Shown here one piece after another: positions 38,942 to 49,520 of a stretch of DNA of 64,000 bases (position 1 is the stretch's first letter; each line of letters opens with the position of its first letter). The stretch is taken from assembly GCA_963971285.1 (NCBI GenBank), contig OZ020251.1:6510001-6574000 (forward strand). Direction: 5' to 3'. The position numbers and the translations under genes were made by a program. This DNA is from Astropecten irregularis. Lineage: Eukaryota; Echinodermata; Asteroidea; Paxillosida; Astropectinidae. The notes below the pieces were generated by a model. That model was not told where the DNA came from. It searched no databases and saw only the letters and a list, made by a program, of their open reading frames with translations.

Positions 38942-39490
38942 GTGTTATATTTAGAATACTAAACTCAATGAAATATTATAAGTGATTCACACTAAAGTGT
39001 CGATTTTACGAAGCCCGAGGATCGATCGTACCCCCATCGTATCCTACGTAGGGATGCAAGGCATAATTCATAGGTCATACGACTCATAGTTTGAGGTTAC
39101 TGCAGTCCCACTTATTGGGCCGTTAGAATTATTTTTTTCACGATTTTTTATTTCGTCCTTCGCACTAACGTCCCACGCTAAGCAATGCAGTAAAACATAA
39201 AATCATAAACCGATCACCTAAAAAATGTCTGAAATCAATTGAAAACATTCCACCTCCCCCTAAAAAAATCCTAACGCGCTTTAGCAATGAGCCCGTGTAC
39301 AAACCATATTACGAAGGCTGGGATCTTGACCATAATTCACTGACTATGCCAGACGACTGGCTCATGCCATGCTTATAGGCAAGCCCATAGAGCCTGCGTG
39401 GAAAAAAAATGAGTTGTGACATGAAATGGTCCTGGATTATGTTTGTCATAGTCAGTTAGATGCGGTCTAGTTTCCACCTTCGTGCATAAG
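38942..39490. repeat. Spacer S15 (549 bp, beta)
   Basis: CACTAAAG and CCCGAGG with ACGACTCATAGTTTG (shared only with S17) and GAATTATTTTTTTC. Confidence 0.9.
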
Positions 39491-40806
39491 TTTGTGTATC
39501 ATTATATATGACAGCCCGCGGTCCAATCCTATATTTTGAACACGATCTTTGAAATCTGGCTGCTCATTTCTGGGGCAGACTGAGGAAAAACAAAATTACA
39601 CGTGTCTTTTTATTGTCAGTGTAGATCATAGATCTGAATTTTTGAACTTGAAGTCGCCCTGCATAGCGAAATCTGTAATGATTGATAAATCATGTTATGA
39701 CGTTCTACACTGTAAGTGTATTTTTATATGGCAGCGCGCTGTCAGATCCAATATTTGAAAACGATCTTTGAAATATGGCTGCTCATTTCTGGGGCAGACT
39801 GAGGAAAAACAAAATTACACGTTTCTTTTTATTTTCAGTGTAGATCATAGATCTGAATTTTTGAACCTGAAGTCGCCCTGCATAGCGAAATCTGTAATGA
39901 TTTATAAATAATGTTATGACGTTCTACACTTTATGTTTATTATTATATGGCAGCGCGTTGTCAAATCCAATATTTGAACACGATCTTTGAAATCTGGCTG
40001 CTCATTTCTGGGGCAGACTGAGGAAAAACAAAATTACACGTGTCTTTTTATTGTCAGTGTAGATCATAGATCTGAATTTTTGATCCTGAAGTCGCCCTGC
40101 ATAGCGAAATCTGTAATGATTTATAAATCATGTTATGACGTTCTACACTGTATGTTTATTATTATATGGCAGCGCGCTGTCAAATCCAATATTTGAAAAC
40201 GATCTTTGAAATCTGGCTGCTCATTTCTGGGGCAGACTGAGGAAAAACAAAATTACACGTGTCTTTTTATTTTCAGTCTAGATCATAGATCTGAATTTTT
40301 GAACCTGAAGTCGCCCTGCATAGCGAAATCTGTAATGATTTATAAATCATGTTATGACGTTCTACACTGCATGTTTATTATTATATGGCAGCGCGCTGTC
40401 AAATCCAATATTTGAAAACGATCTTTGAAATCTGCCTGCTCATTTCTCGGGCAAACTCAGGAAAAACAAAATTACACGTGTCTTTTTATTTTCAGTGTAG
40501 GTCATAGATCTGAATTGCTGAACCTGAAGTCGCTCTGCGTAGCGAAATCTGTAATGATTTATTATATCATGTTATTACGTTCTACACTGTATGTGTATTA
40601 TATGTGGCAGTCTAATTTTATATTTTGAACACGATTTTTGAATTCTGGCTGCTCAATTATGGGGCAAACTGAGGAAAATTCCAATTGCACTTGTCTTTTT
40701 ATTTTCAGTCTATATCAGCGATCTTAATTTCTAATCCTGAAGTCCCCCTGCGAAGCAAAATCTGTAATGATTTATATATCATGATATTACGCTCAACACT
40801 GTATGA
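39491..40806 (+). repeat. Monomer run between S15 and S16 (6 monomers)
   Basis: Starts: 39549, 39768, 39987, 40206, 40425 (D), 40638 (E). The monomer with TTCTGTGGCAGAC is missing here. 39768 switches at about 39930 from TATAAATAATG to the CTTTATGTTTATT tail of the missing neighbour, so it is the hybrid left by loss of one monomer. Confidence 0.88.
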
Positions 40807-41355
40807 GTGTTATATTTAGAATACTAAACTCAATGAAATATTATAAGTGATTCACACTGAAGTGTCGATTTTACGAAGCCAGAGGATCGATCGTACCCCC
40901 ATCGTATCCTACGTAGGGATGCAAGGCATAATTCATAGGTCATACGACTAATAGTTTGAGGTTACTGCAGTCCCACTTATTGGGCCGTTAGAATTATTTT
41001 TTTCACGATTTTTTATTTCGTCCTTCGCACTAACGTCCCACGCTAAGCAATGCAGTAAAACATAAAATCATAAACCGATCACCTAAAAAATGTCTGAAAT
41101 CAATTGAAAACATTCCACCTCCCCCTAAAAAAATCCTAACGCGCTTTAGCAATGAGCCCGTGTACAAACCATATTACGAAGGCTGGGATCTTGACCATAA
41201 TTCACTGACTATGCCAGACGACTGGCTCATCCCATGCTTATAGGCAAGCCCATAGAGCCTGCGTGGAAAAAAAATGAGTTGTGACATGAAATGGTCCTGG
41301 ATTATGTTTGTCATAGTCAGTTAGATGCGGTCTAGTTTCCACCTTCGTGCATAAG
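40807..41355. repeat. Spacer S16 (549 bp, alpha)
   Basis: CCAGAGG and CTCATCCCATGC; offset 3283 from S14. Confidence 0.9.
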
Positions 41356-42224
41356 TTTGTGTATCATTATATATGACAGCCCGCGGTCCAATCCTATATT
41401 TTGAACACGATCTTTGAAATCTGGCTGCTCATTTCTGGGGCAGACTGAGGAAAAACAAAATTACACGTGTCTTTTTATTTTCAGTCTAGATCATAGATCT
41501 GAATTTTTGAACCTGAAGTCGCCCTGAATAGCGAAATCTGTAATGATTTATAAATCATGTTATGACGTTCTACACGGTATGTTTATTATTACATGGCAGC
41601 GCGCTGTCAACTCCAATATTTGAAACTATCTTTGAAATCTGGCTTCTCATTTCTGGGGCAGACTGAGGAAAAACAAAATTACAAGTGTCTTTTTATTTTC
41701 AGTCTAGATCATAGATCTGAATTTTTGAACCTGAAGTCGCCCTGCATAGCGAAATCTGTAATGTTTTACATATCATACCATACCGGTTTACACTGTATGT
41801 GTATGCCAGCACTCAGTCTAATTCTATATTTTGAAGACGATCTTTGGAATTTGGATGCTAATTTCTTGGGCAAACTCAGGAAAAACAAAATTACACGTGT
41901 CTTTTTATTTTCAGTCTAGATCATAGATCTGAATTTTTGAACCTGAAGTCGCCCTGCATACCGAAATCTGTAATAATTTATATATCATGTCATTACGTTC
42001 TACACTGTATGTGTATTATATGTGGCAGTCTAATTCTATATTTTGAACACGATCTTTGAAATCTGGCTGCTCTATTATGGGGCAAACTGAGGAAAATTCC
42101 AATTGCACTTGTCTTTTCATTTTCAGTCTAGATCAGCGATCTTAATTTCTAATCCTGAAGTCCCCCTGCGAAGCAAAATCTGTAATGATTTATATATCAT
42201 GTTATTACGCTCAACACTGTATGA
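41356..42224 (+). repeat. Four-monomer run between S16 and S17
   Basis: Starts: 41414, 41632 (B), 41844 (D'), 42056 (E'); offset 3283 from the run after S14. Confidence 0.9.
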
Positions 42225-42773
42225 GTGTTATATTTAGAATACTAAACTCAATGAAATATTATAAGTGATTCACACTAAAGTGTCGATTTTACGAAGCCCG
42301 AGGATCGATCGTACCCCCATCGTATCCTACGTAGGGATGCAAGGCATAATTCATAGGTCATACGACTCATAGTTTGAGGTTACTGCAGTCCCACTTATTG
42401 GGCCGTTAGAATTATTTTTTTCACGATTTTTTATTTCGTCCTTCGCACTAACGTCCCACGCTAAGCAATGCAGTAAAACATAAAATCATAAACCGATCAC
42501 CTAAAAAATGTCTGAAATCAATTGAAAACATTCCACCTCCCCCTAAAAAAATCCTAACGCGCTTTAGCAATGAGCCCGTGTACAAACCATATTACGAAGG
42601 CTGGGATCTTGACCATAATTCACTGACTATGCCAGACGACTGGCTCATGCCATGCTTATAGGCAAGCCCATAGAGCCTGCGTGGAAAAAAAATGAGTTGT
42701 GACATGAAATGGTCCTGGATTATGTTTGTCATAGTCAGTTAGATGCGGTCTAGTTTCCACCTTCGTGCATAAG
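42225..42773. repeat. Spacer S17 (549 bp, beta)
   Basis: Shares ACGACTCATAG with S15, confirming the 3283 bp copying. Confidence 0.9.
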
Positions 42774-44089
42774 TTTGTGTATCATTATATATGACAGCCC
42801 GCGGTCCAATCCTATATTTTGAACACGATCTTTGAAATCTGGCTGCTCATTTCTGGGGCAGACTGAGGAAAAACAAAATTACACGTGTCTTTTTATTGTC
42901 AGTGTAGATCATAGATCTGAATTTTTGAACTTGAAGTCGCCCTGCATAGCGAAATCTGTAATGATTGATAAATCATGTTATGACGTTCTACACTGTAAGT
43001 GTATTTTTATATGGCAGCGCGCTGTCAGATCCAATATTTGAAAACGATCTTTGAAATATGGCTGCTCATTTCTGGGGCAGACTGAGGAAAAACAAAATTA
43101 CACGTTTCTTTTTATTTTCAGTGTAGATCATAGATCTGAATTTTTGAACCTGAAGTCGCCCTGCATAGCGAAATCTGTAATGATTTATAAATAATGTTAT
43201 GACGTTCTACACTTTATGTTTATTATTATATGGCAGCGCGTTGTCAAATCCAATATTTGAACACGATCTTTGAAATCTGGCTGCTCATTTCTGGGGCAGA
43301 CTGAGGAAAAACAAAATTACACGTGTCTTTTTATTGTCAGTGTAGATCATAGATCTGAATTTTTGATCCTGAAGTCGCCCTGCATAGCGAAATCTGTAAT
43401 GATTTATAAATCATGTTATGACGTTCTACACTGTATGTTTATTATTATATGGCAGCGCGCTGTCAAATCCAATATTTGAAAACGATCTTTGAAATCTGGC
43501 TGCTCATTTCTGGGGCAGACTGAGGAAAAACAAAATTACACGTGTCTTTTTATTTTCAGTCTAGATCATAGATCTGAATTTTTGAACCTGAAGTCGCCCT
43601 GCATAGCGAAATCTGTAATGATTTATAAATCATGTTATGACGTTCTACACTGCATGTTTATTATTATATGGCAGCGCGCTGTCAAATCCAATATTTGAAA
43701 ACGATCTTTGAAATCTGCCTGCTCATTTCTCGGGCAAACTCAGGAAAAACAAAATTACACGTGTCTTTTTATTTTCAGTGTAGGTCATAGATCTGAATTG
43801 CTGAACCTGAAGTCGCTCTGCGTAGCGAAATCTGTAATGATTTATTATATCATGTTATTACGTTCTACACTGTATGTGTATTATATGTGGCAGTCTAATT
43901 TTATATTTTGAACACGATTTTTGAATTCTGGCTGCTCAATTATGGGGCAAACTGAGGAAAATTCCAATTGCACTTGTCTTTTTATTTTCAGTCTATATCA
44001 GCGATCTTAATTTCTAATCCTGAAGTCCCCCTGCGAAGCAAAATCTGTAATGATTTATATATCATGATATTACGCTCAACACTGTATGA
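42774..44089 (+). repeat. Monomer run between S17 and S18 (6 monomers)
   Basis: Starts: 42832, 43051, 43270, 43489, 43708 (D), 43921 (E). The left edge of the 6886 bp duplication falls in monomer 43051. D runs into E through CACGATTTTTGAATTC, a mark shared with 40638 and 50807. Confidence 0.9.
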
Positions 44090-44638
44090 GTGTTATATTT
44101 AGAATACTAAACTCAATGAAATATTATAAGTGATTCACACTGAAGTGTCGATTTTACGAAGCCAGAGGATCGATCGTACCCCCATCGTATCCTACGTAGG
44201 GATGCAAGGCATAATTCATAGGTCATACGACTAATAGTTTGAGGTTACTGCAGTCCCACTTATTGGGCCGTTAGAATTATTTTTTTCACGATTTTTTATT
44301 TCGTCCTTCGCACTAACGTCCCACGCTAAGCAATGCAGTAAAACATAAAATCATAAACCGATCACCTAAAAAATGTCTGAAATCAATTGAAAACATTCCA
44401 CCTCCCCCTAAAAAAATCCTAACGCGCTTTAGCAATGAGCCCGTGTACAAACCATATTACGAAGGCTGGGATCTTGACCATAATTCACTGACTATGCCAG
44501 ACGACTGGCTCATCCCATGCTTATAGGCAAGCCCATAGAGCCTGCGTGGAAAAAAAATGAGTTGTGACATGAAATGGTCCTGGATTATGTTTGTCATAGT
44601 CAGTTAGATGCGGTCTAGTTTCCACCTTCGTGCATAAG
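44090..44638. repeat. Spacer S18 (549 bp, alpha)
   Basis: CCAGAGG and CTCATCCCATGC; offset 3283 from S16. Confidence 0.9.
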
Positions 44639-45507
44639 TTTGTGTATCATTATATATGACAGCCCGCGGTCCAATCCTATATTTTGAACACGATCTTTGA
44701 AATCTGGCTGCTCATTTCTGGGGCAGACTGAGGAAAAACAAAATTACACGTGTCTTTTTATTTTCAGTCTAGATCATAGATCTGAATTTTTGAACCTGAA
44801 GTCGCCCTGAATAGCGAAATCTGTAATGATTTATAAATCATGTTATGACGTTCTACACGGTATGTTTATTATTACATGGCAGCGCGCTGTCAACTCCAAT
44901 ATTTGAAACTATCTTTGAAATCTGGCTTCTCATTTCTGGGGCAGACTGAGGAAAAACAAAATTACAAGTGTCTTTTTATTTTCAGTCTAGATCATAGATC
45001 TGAATTTTTGAACCTGAAGTCGCCCTGCATAGCGAAATCTGTAATGTTTTACATATCATACCATACCGGTTTACACTGTATGTGTATGCCAGCACTCAGT
45101 CTAATTCTATATTTTGAAGACGATCTTTGGAATTTGGATGCTAATTTCTTGGGCAAACTCAGGAAAAACAAAATTACACGTGTCTTTTTATTTTCAGTCT
45201 AGATCATAGATCTGAATTTTTGAACCTGAAGTCGCCCTGCATACCGAAATCTGTAATAATTTATATATCATGTCATTACGTTCTACACTGTATGTGTATT
45301 ATATGTGGCAGTCTAATTCTATATTTTGAACACGATCTTTGAAATCTGGCTGCTCTATTATGGGGCAAACTGAGGAAAATTCCAATTGCACTTGTCTTTT
45401 CATTTTCAGTCTAGATCAGCGATCTTAATTTCTAATCCTGAAGTCCCCCTGCGAAGCAAAATCTGTAATGATTTATATATCATGTTATTACGCTCAACAC
45501 TGTATGA
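44639..45507 (+). repeat. Four-monomer run between S18 and S19
   Basis: Starts: 44697, 44915 (B), 45127 (D'), 45339 (E'). Confidence 0.9.
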
Positions 45508-46056
45508 GTGTTATATTTAGAATACTAAACTCAATGAAATATTATAAGTGATTCACACTAAAGTGTCGATTTTACGAAGCCCGAGGATCGATCGTACCCC
45601 CATCGTATCCTACGTAGGGATGCAAGGCATAATTCATAGGTCATACGACTAATAGTTTGAGGTTACTGCAGTCCCACTTATTGGGCCGTTAGAATGATTT
45701 TTTTCACGATTTTTTATTTCGTCCTTCGCACTAACGTCCCACGCTAAGCAATGCAGTAAAACATAAAATCATAAACCGATCACCTAAAAAATGTCTGAAA
45801 TCAATTGAAAACATTCAACCTCCCCCTAAAAAAATCCTAACGCGCTTTAGCAATGAGCCCGTGTACAAACCATATTACGAAGGCTGGGATCTTGACCATA
45901 ATTCACTGACTATGCCAGACGACTGGCTCATGCCATGCTTATAGGCAAGCCCATAGAGCCTGCGTGGAAAAAAAATGAGTTGTGACATGAAATGGTCCTG
46001 GATTATGTTTGTCATAGTCAGTTAGATGCGGTCTAGTTTCCAGCTTCGTGCATAAG
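45508..46056. repeat. Spacer S19 (549 bp, beta)
   Basis: CACTAAAG and CCCGAGG, with ACATTCAACCTCC and TTTCCAGCTTCG, both shared only with S22. Confidence 0.9.
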
Positions 46057-46647
46057 TTTGTGTATCATTATATATGACAGCCCGCGGTCCAATCCTATAT
46101 TTTGAACACGATCTTTGAAATCTGGCTGCTCATTTCTGGGGCAGACTGAGGAAAAACAAAATTACACGTGTCTTTTTATTGTCAGTGTAGATCATAGATC
46201 TGAATTTTTGAACTTGAAGTCGCCCTGCATAGCGAAATCTGTAATGATTGATAAATCATGTTATGACGTTCTACACTGTAAGTGTATTTTTATATGGCAG
46301 CGCGCTGTCAGATCCAATATTTGAAAACGATCTTTGAAATATGGCTGCTCATTTCTGGGGCAGACTGAGGAAAAACAAAATTACACGTTTCTTTTTATTT
46401 TCAGTGTAGATCATAGATCTGAATTTTTGAACCTGAAGTCGCCCTGCATAGCGAAATCTGTAATGATTTATAAATAATGTTATGACGTTCTACACTGTAT
46501 GTGTATGATTATATGGCAGCGCGCTGTCAAATCCAATATTTGAAAACGATCTTTGAAATCTGGCTGCTCATTTCTGTGGCAGACTGAGGAAAAACAAAAT
46601 TACACGTGTCTTTTTATTTTCAGTCTAGATCATAGATTTGAATTTTT

Positions 46648-46678
46648 ATGCCCCGCCTCGACGAAGTCGAAGGGGCAT
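46648..46678 (+). repeat. Left terminal hairpin of the element
   Basis: ATGCCCC (46648-46654) pairs with GGGGCAT (46672-46678). Inside it TCGAC (46658-46662) pairs with GTCGA (46666-46670) around a GAA loop. The outer arm is also the inverse of GGCGGGGCAT at 47998-48007, so the motif occurs three times in the element. A frame opens at this ATG but is not a gene. Confidence 0.85.
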
Positions 46679-46700
46679 ACTGTTTCTGCCTTGTCCTTCC

Positions 46701-46752
46701 GTGTGTGGGTGGGTGTGTGGGTGGGTGGGTGGGTGGGTGGGTGTGTGTGTGG
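46701..46752 (+). repeat. TGGG/TG microsatellite in the element
   Basis: Runs of GTGTG and GGGTGGGT lie just before the core repeats, the position where pearl-type and DINE-like elements carry a microsatellite. Several G-triplets lie close together, so a G-quadruplex on this strand is possible. Confidence 0.9.
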
Positions 46753-46765
46753 AAAAAAACAACTT

Positions 46766-47780
46766 GTCAGCACGATAACTTGAGAAATACTTGTCGTGTG
46801 GACTTCAAATTTGGTCTGTGGGTTGCTCTTGGTGGTCCTAAGAAGCCTATTGAATTTGGGCCCAAAATGTCCAGGTTCAAGGTCGAAATGGCTAAAACAA
46901 TAGAAATCTTGTCAGCACGATAACTTGAGAAATACTTCTCGTGTGGACTTCAAATTTGGTCTGTGGGTTGCTCTTGGTGGTCCTAAGAAGCCTATTGAAT
47001 TTGGGTTTGAAATGTCAAGGTTCAAGGTCGAAATGGCTAAAACAATGGAAATCTTGTCAGCACGATAACTAGAGAATTACTTGTCGTGTGGACTTCAAAT
47101 TTGGTCTGTGGGTTGCTTCTGGTGGTCCTAAGAAGCCTATTGAATTTGGGTTCGAAATGTCAAGGTTCAAGGTCGAAATGGCTAAAACAATAGAAATCTT
47201 GTCAGCACGATAACTTGAGAAATACTTCTTGTGTGGAGTCCAAATTTGGTCTGTGGGTTGCTCTTGGTAGTCCTAAGAAGCCTATTGAATTTGGGCCTGA
47301 AATGTCAAGGTTCAAGGTCGAAATGGCTAAAACAATAGAAATCTTGTCAGCACGATAACTTGAGAAATACTTCTCGTGTGGACTTCAAATTTTGTCTGTG
47401 GGTTGCTCTTGGTGGTCCTAAGAAGCCTATTGAATTTGGGTTTGAAATGTCAAGGTTCAAGGTCGAAACGGCTAAAACAATGGAAATCTTGTCAGCACGA
47501 TAACTTGAGAATTATTTGTCGTGGGGACTTCAAATTTGGTATGTGGGTTGCTCTTGGTGGTCCTAAGAAGCCTATTGAATTTGGTTTCGAAATGTCAAGG
47601 TTCAAGGTCGAAACGGCTAAAACAATGGAAATCTTGTCAGCACGATAACTTGAGAATTATTTGTCGTGGGGACTTCAAATTTGGTCTGTGGGTTGCTCTT
47701 GGTGGTCCTAAGAAGCCTATTGAATTTGGTTTCAAAATGTCAAGGTTCAAGGTCGAAATGGCTAAAACAATAGAAATCTT
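46766..47780 (+). repeat. Core tandem array of the element, 7 x 145 bp
   Basis: GTCAGCACGATAAC recurs at 46766, 46911, 47056, 47201, 47346, 47491 and 47636, each exactly 145 bp apart; the last copy ends at 47780. Copies differ at a few sites, for example TTGGGCCCAAAATG, TTGGGTTTGAAATG and TTTGGTTTCGAAATG. The open frames here (for example 46648-46923 and 47521-47850) arise from the repeats; 145 is not a multiple of three, so no frame stays in register. Confidence 0.95.
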
Positions 47781-47814
47781 GTTTTATTATGTTTACACAG
47801 AATTTCAGCTTTTT

Positions 47815-47835
47815 TTGTACACCTGCTGTGTACAA
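47815..47835. repeat. Inverted repeat in the element's 3' segment
   Basis: TTGTACAC (47815-47822) and GTGTACAA (47828-47835) form a perfect 8 bp stem around CTGCT. Confidence 0.85.
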
Positions 47836-47928
47836 AAGTATGGGAACTGATTAAATTTCAGCTTTTTCTGAGTGGTTTTCAGCTTAATTTGTTGCATGTG
47901 GCCACTCACACCCCTGTATAAAACAATA

Positions 47929-47965
47929 ATTTTTTATAAAACAATATTATTGTTTTATAAAAAAT
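47929..47965. repeat. 37 bp AT-rich perfect palindrome in the element
   Basis: Two 18-base arms, the left one ATTTTTTATAAAACAATA, are separated by a single T. A third copy of TATAAAACAATA lies directly before it in direct orientation. This is long enough to extrude as a cruciform. Its role in the element is unknown. Confidence 0.9.
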
Positions 47966-47997
47966 AGTGCCATGGTTAAGGGATCCAATCCAGGCTT

Positions 47998-48030
47998 GGC
48001 GGGGCATTTGTGTTTTCAACACTTTTCTTG
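47998..48030 (+). repeat. Right end of the element: subterminal inverted repeat plus hairpin
   Basis: GGCGGGGCAT (47998-48007) is the inverse of the left-end ATGCCCCGCC. It is followed by the hairpin GTGTT-TTC-AACAC (48010-48022) and the end ACTTTTCTTG. Host monomer sequence resumes at 48031 with TTGAACCTGAAG. Confidence 0.82.
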
Positions 48031-48973
48031 TTGAACCTGAAGTCGCCCTGCGTAGCAAAATCTGTAATGATTTATAAATCATGTTATGACGTTCTACACT
48101 TTATGTTTATTATTATATGGCAGCGCGTTGTCAAATCCAATATTTGAACACGATCTTTGAAATCTGGCTGCTCATTTCTGGGGCAGACTGAGGAAAAACA
48201 AAATTACACGTGTCTTTTTATTGTCAGTGTAGATCATAGATCTGAATTTTTGAACCTGAAGTCGCCCTGCATAGCGAAATCTGTAATGATTTATAAATCA
48301 TGTTATGACGTTCTACACTGTATGTTTATTATTATATGGCAGCGCGCTGTCAAATCCAATATTTGAAAACGATCTTTGAAATCTGGCTGCTCATTTCTGG
48401 GGCAGACTGAGGAAAAACAAAATTACACGTGTCTTTTTATTTTCAGTCTAGATCATAGATCTGAATTTTTGAACCTGAAGTCGCCCTGCATAGCGAAATC
48501 TGTAATGATTTATAAATCATGTTATGACGTTCTACACTGTATGTTTATTATTATATGGCAGCGCGCTGTCAAATCCAATATTTGAAAACGATCTTTGAAA
48601 TCTGCCTGCTCATTTCTCGGGCAAACTCAGGAAAAACAAAATTACACGTGTCTTTTTATTTTCAGTGTAGGTCATAGATCTGAATTGCTGAACCTGAAGT
48701 CGCTCTGCGTAGCGAAATCTGTAATGATTTATTATATCATGTTATTACGTTCTACACTGTATGTGTATTATATGTTGCAGTCTAATTTTATATTTTGAAC
48801 ACGATCTTTGAATTCTGGCTGCTCAATTATGGGGCAAACTGAGGAAAATTCCAATTGCACTTGTCTTTTTATTTTCAGTCTATATCAGCGATCTTAATTT
48901 CTAATCCTGAAGTCCCCCTGCGAAGCAAAATCTGTAATGATTTATATATCATGATATTACGCTCAGAATAATA

Positions 48974-49520
48974 ATTGAGTTTAGAATACTAAACTCAATG
49001 AAATATTATAAGTGATTCACACTGAAGTGTCGATTTTACGAAGCCGGAGGATCGATCGTACCCCCATCGTATCCTACGTAGGGATGCAAGGCATAATTCA
49101 TAGGTCATACGACTAATAGTTTGAGGTTACTGCAGTCCCACTTATTGGGCCGTTAGAATTATTTTTTTCACGATTTTTTATTTCGTCCTTCGCACTAACG
49201 TCCCACGCTAAGCAATGCAGTAAAACATAAAATCATAAAACGATCACCTAAAAAATGTCTGAAATCAATTGAAAACATTCCACCTCCCCCTAAAAAAATC
49301 CTAACGCGCTTTAGCAATGAGCCCGTGTACAAACCATATTACGAAGGCTGGGATCTTGACAATAATTCACTGACTATGCCAGACGACTGGCTCATCCCAT
49401 GCTTATAGGCAAGCCCATAGAGCCTGCGTGGAAAAAAAATGAGTTGTGACATGAAATGGTCCTGGATTATGTTTGTCATAGTCAGTTAGATGCGGTCTAG
49501 TTTCCACCTTCGTGCATAAG
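48974..49520. repeat. Spacer S20 (alpha, with rewritten left end)
   Basis: The usual CAACACTGTATGAGTGTTAT before TTTAG is replaced by GAATAATAATTGAG. This makes a perfect 11 bp hairpin ATTGAGTTTAG-AATA-CTAAACTCAAT at 48974-48999. Other marks: GAAGCCGGAGG, CATAAAACGATCACC and TTGACAATAATTC. Confidence 0.88.

Larger units (their letters stand above)
34847..46114 (+). repeat. 3502/3283 bp dimeric-spacer HOR
   Basis: Four-monomer blocks at 34847, 38349, 41632 and 44915 are spaced 3502, 3283 and 3283 bp. The 3283 bp unit is two spacers (beta and alpha, 549 bp each) plus runs of four and six monomers. The first interval has one more 219 bp monomer (36485, with TTCTGTGGCAGAC) than the next two. The copies look nearly identical. 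Confidence 0.92.
46646..48030 (+). mobile_element. Non-autonomous Helentron-like (HINE/pearl-type) element, copy 1
   Basis: The 1385 bp insertion lies in a class A monomer within GAATTTTTGAACC, with no target duplication and no missing target base. It fits insertion between two T residues, the habit of Helentrons. Order of parts: TTATGCCCCGCC at the left end; a terminal hairpin; a TGGG/TG microsatellite; seven 145 bp repeats; an AT-rich segment with strong palindromes; GGCGGGGCAT, the inverse of the left end, 23 bp inside the right end; then a short hairpin. An inverted repeat terminal on one side and subterminal on the other, plus a 3' palindrome, are marks of Helentron-associated elements. 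No transposase or Rep/helicase frame is present, so it is non-autonomous. Strand is set by that polarity. The T-run makes the ends uncertain by about 2 bp. Confidence 0.8.
46057..48973 (+). repeat. Monomer run between S19 and S20, interrupted by a transposon
   Basis: Starts: 46115, 46334, 46553 (split by the element at 46646-48030, resuming at 48031), 48157, 48376, 48595 (D), 48808 (E with altered 3' end). The distance 46553 to 48157 is 1604 bp, exactly 219 + 1385. Confidence 0.92.

Noticed and set aside
46648..47850. Open frames of 90-109 codons inside the transposon
   Set aside because: They run through 145 bp repeats that shift frame at each copy, and the left one reads through the TGGG microsatellite. 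No transposase, Rep or helicase motif is visible.
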